Origin: Thermohalobaculum sp039815685
Lineage (GTDB): Bacteria > Pseudomonadota > Alphaproteobacteria > Rhodobacterales > Rhodobacteraceae
Direction of reading: 5' to 3'
Assembly: GCA_039815685.1 (NCBI GenBank)
Contig: JBCBYV010000027.1
Coordinates: forward strand, 1-64,000
Length of the DNA: 64,000 nt
Position 1 is the first letter of the stretch. Every line of letters starts with the position of its first letter. The notes below the pieces were generated by a model. It had not been told where the DNA came from. It saw only the letters and a list, made by a program, of their open reading frames with translations, and did not search any database. Positions 64,000-64,000 of this stretch are shown in pieces. A program made the position numbers and the translations under genes.

Positions 64000-64000
64000 G

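Overview
The window is very GC-rich chromosomal DNA from an alphaproteobacterium, almost certainly a Rhodobacterales (Rhodobacteraceae-type) bacterium. The main markers are a VPLPA-CTERM sorting tail, a crotonyl-CoA carboxylase/reductase next to ethylmalonyl-CoA mutase, a PutA without the N-terminal DNA-binding domain, an AcuI acrylyl-CoA reductase, a phasin, DUF1127/DUF2125/DUF3572 proteins and an alphaproteobacterial dnaG-rpoD pair. Most of it looks like ordinary core genome. The only mobile DNA I can support is the 3' end of an ISL3-type insertion sequence at the left edge. I see no tRNA, rRNA, CRISPR array or prophage.

Layout. 1-3.5 kb: IS remnant, LrgA/LrgB membrane pair, an acetyltransferase, and a PHP phosphoesterase coupled to a membrane protein. 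3.8-10 kb: PutA (proline to glutamate), small proteins, YjbQ, a thioesterase and an orphan MlaC-like protein. 10.3-14.1 kb: a type I secretion ABC protein and its HlyD-type adaptor, with no substrate gene beside them. 14.5-16.2 kb: a MocR-type regulator divergent from a DUF1127 gene. 16.3-25.5 kb: FemAB-like acyltransferase, peroxiredoxin, rsmD-SDR, a desulfurase-like/AcuI pair, a DsbA-like isomerase, prs and an odd barrel-sandwich membrane protein. 25.7-31.1 kb: rpmE, a D,D-carboxypeptidase, phasin, clpS and clpA. 31.2-38.8 kb: FAD oxidoreductase, a Crp/Fnr regulator, an M20 amidohydrolase, glutaminase, a methyltransferase, and an FAD monooxygenase coupled to an unknown protein. 39-44.4 kb: rpoD, dnaG, HAD hydrolase, DUF3572. 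44.6-47.9 kb: DivK-like regulator, then an ECF sigma/anti-sigma/periplasmic sensor/EF-hand cluster, then DUF983. 47.9-51.5 kb: NUDIX, MFS, rpmG, alpha/beta hydrolase. 51.5-55.7 kb: ecm and ccr, divergent, with a damaged VPLPA-CTERM gene between them. 55.7-60.7 kb: an S8 peptidase without a signal peptide, a RecD-like helicase, DUF2125 and a YegP-like protein. 61-64 kb: a copper chaperone region, a ferric-iron binding protein and an ExbB-like channel.

Metabolic links: ecm and ccr are two steps of the ethylmalonyl-CoA pathway for acetyl-CoA assimilation. The phasin shows that polyhydroxyalkanoate is stored, and crotonyl-CoA lies between PHB and that pathway. AcuI handles acrylyl-CoA. PutA and glutaminase both feed glutamate.

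Most notable observations: (1) two long intergenic hairpins (18674-18748 and 33230-33304) whose loops are made of perfect four-tract G-quadruplex sequence; (2) a CnrYXH-like transmembrane signalling set with an EF-hand protein directly upstream; (3) a VPLPA-CTERM gene whose signal peptide is out of frame with the mature protein; (4) an S8 protease that lacks a signal peptide but has an acidic-hydrophobic C-terminus like type I secretion substrates. No wholly new multi-gene system is evident; the G4-loop hairpins are the feature least explained by known annotation.
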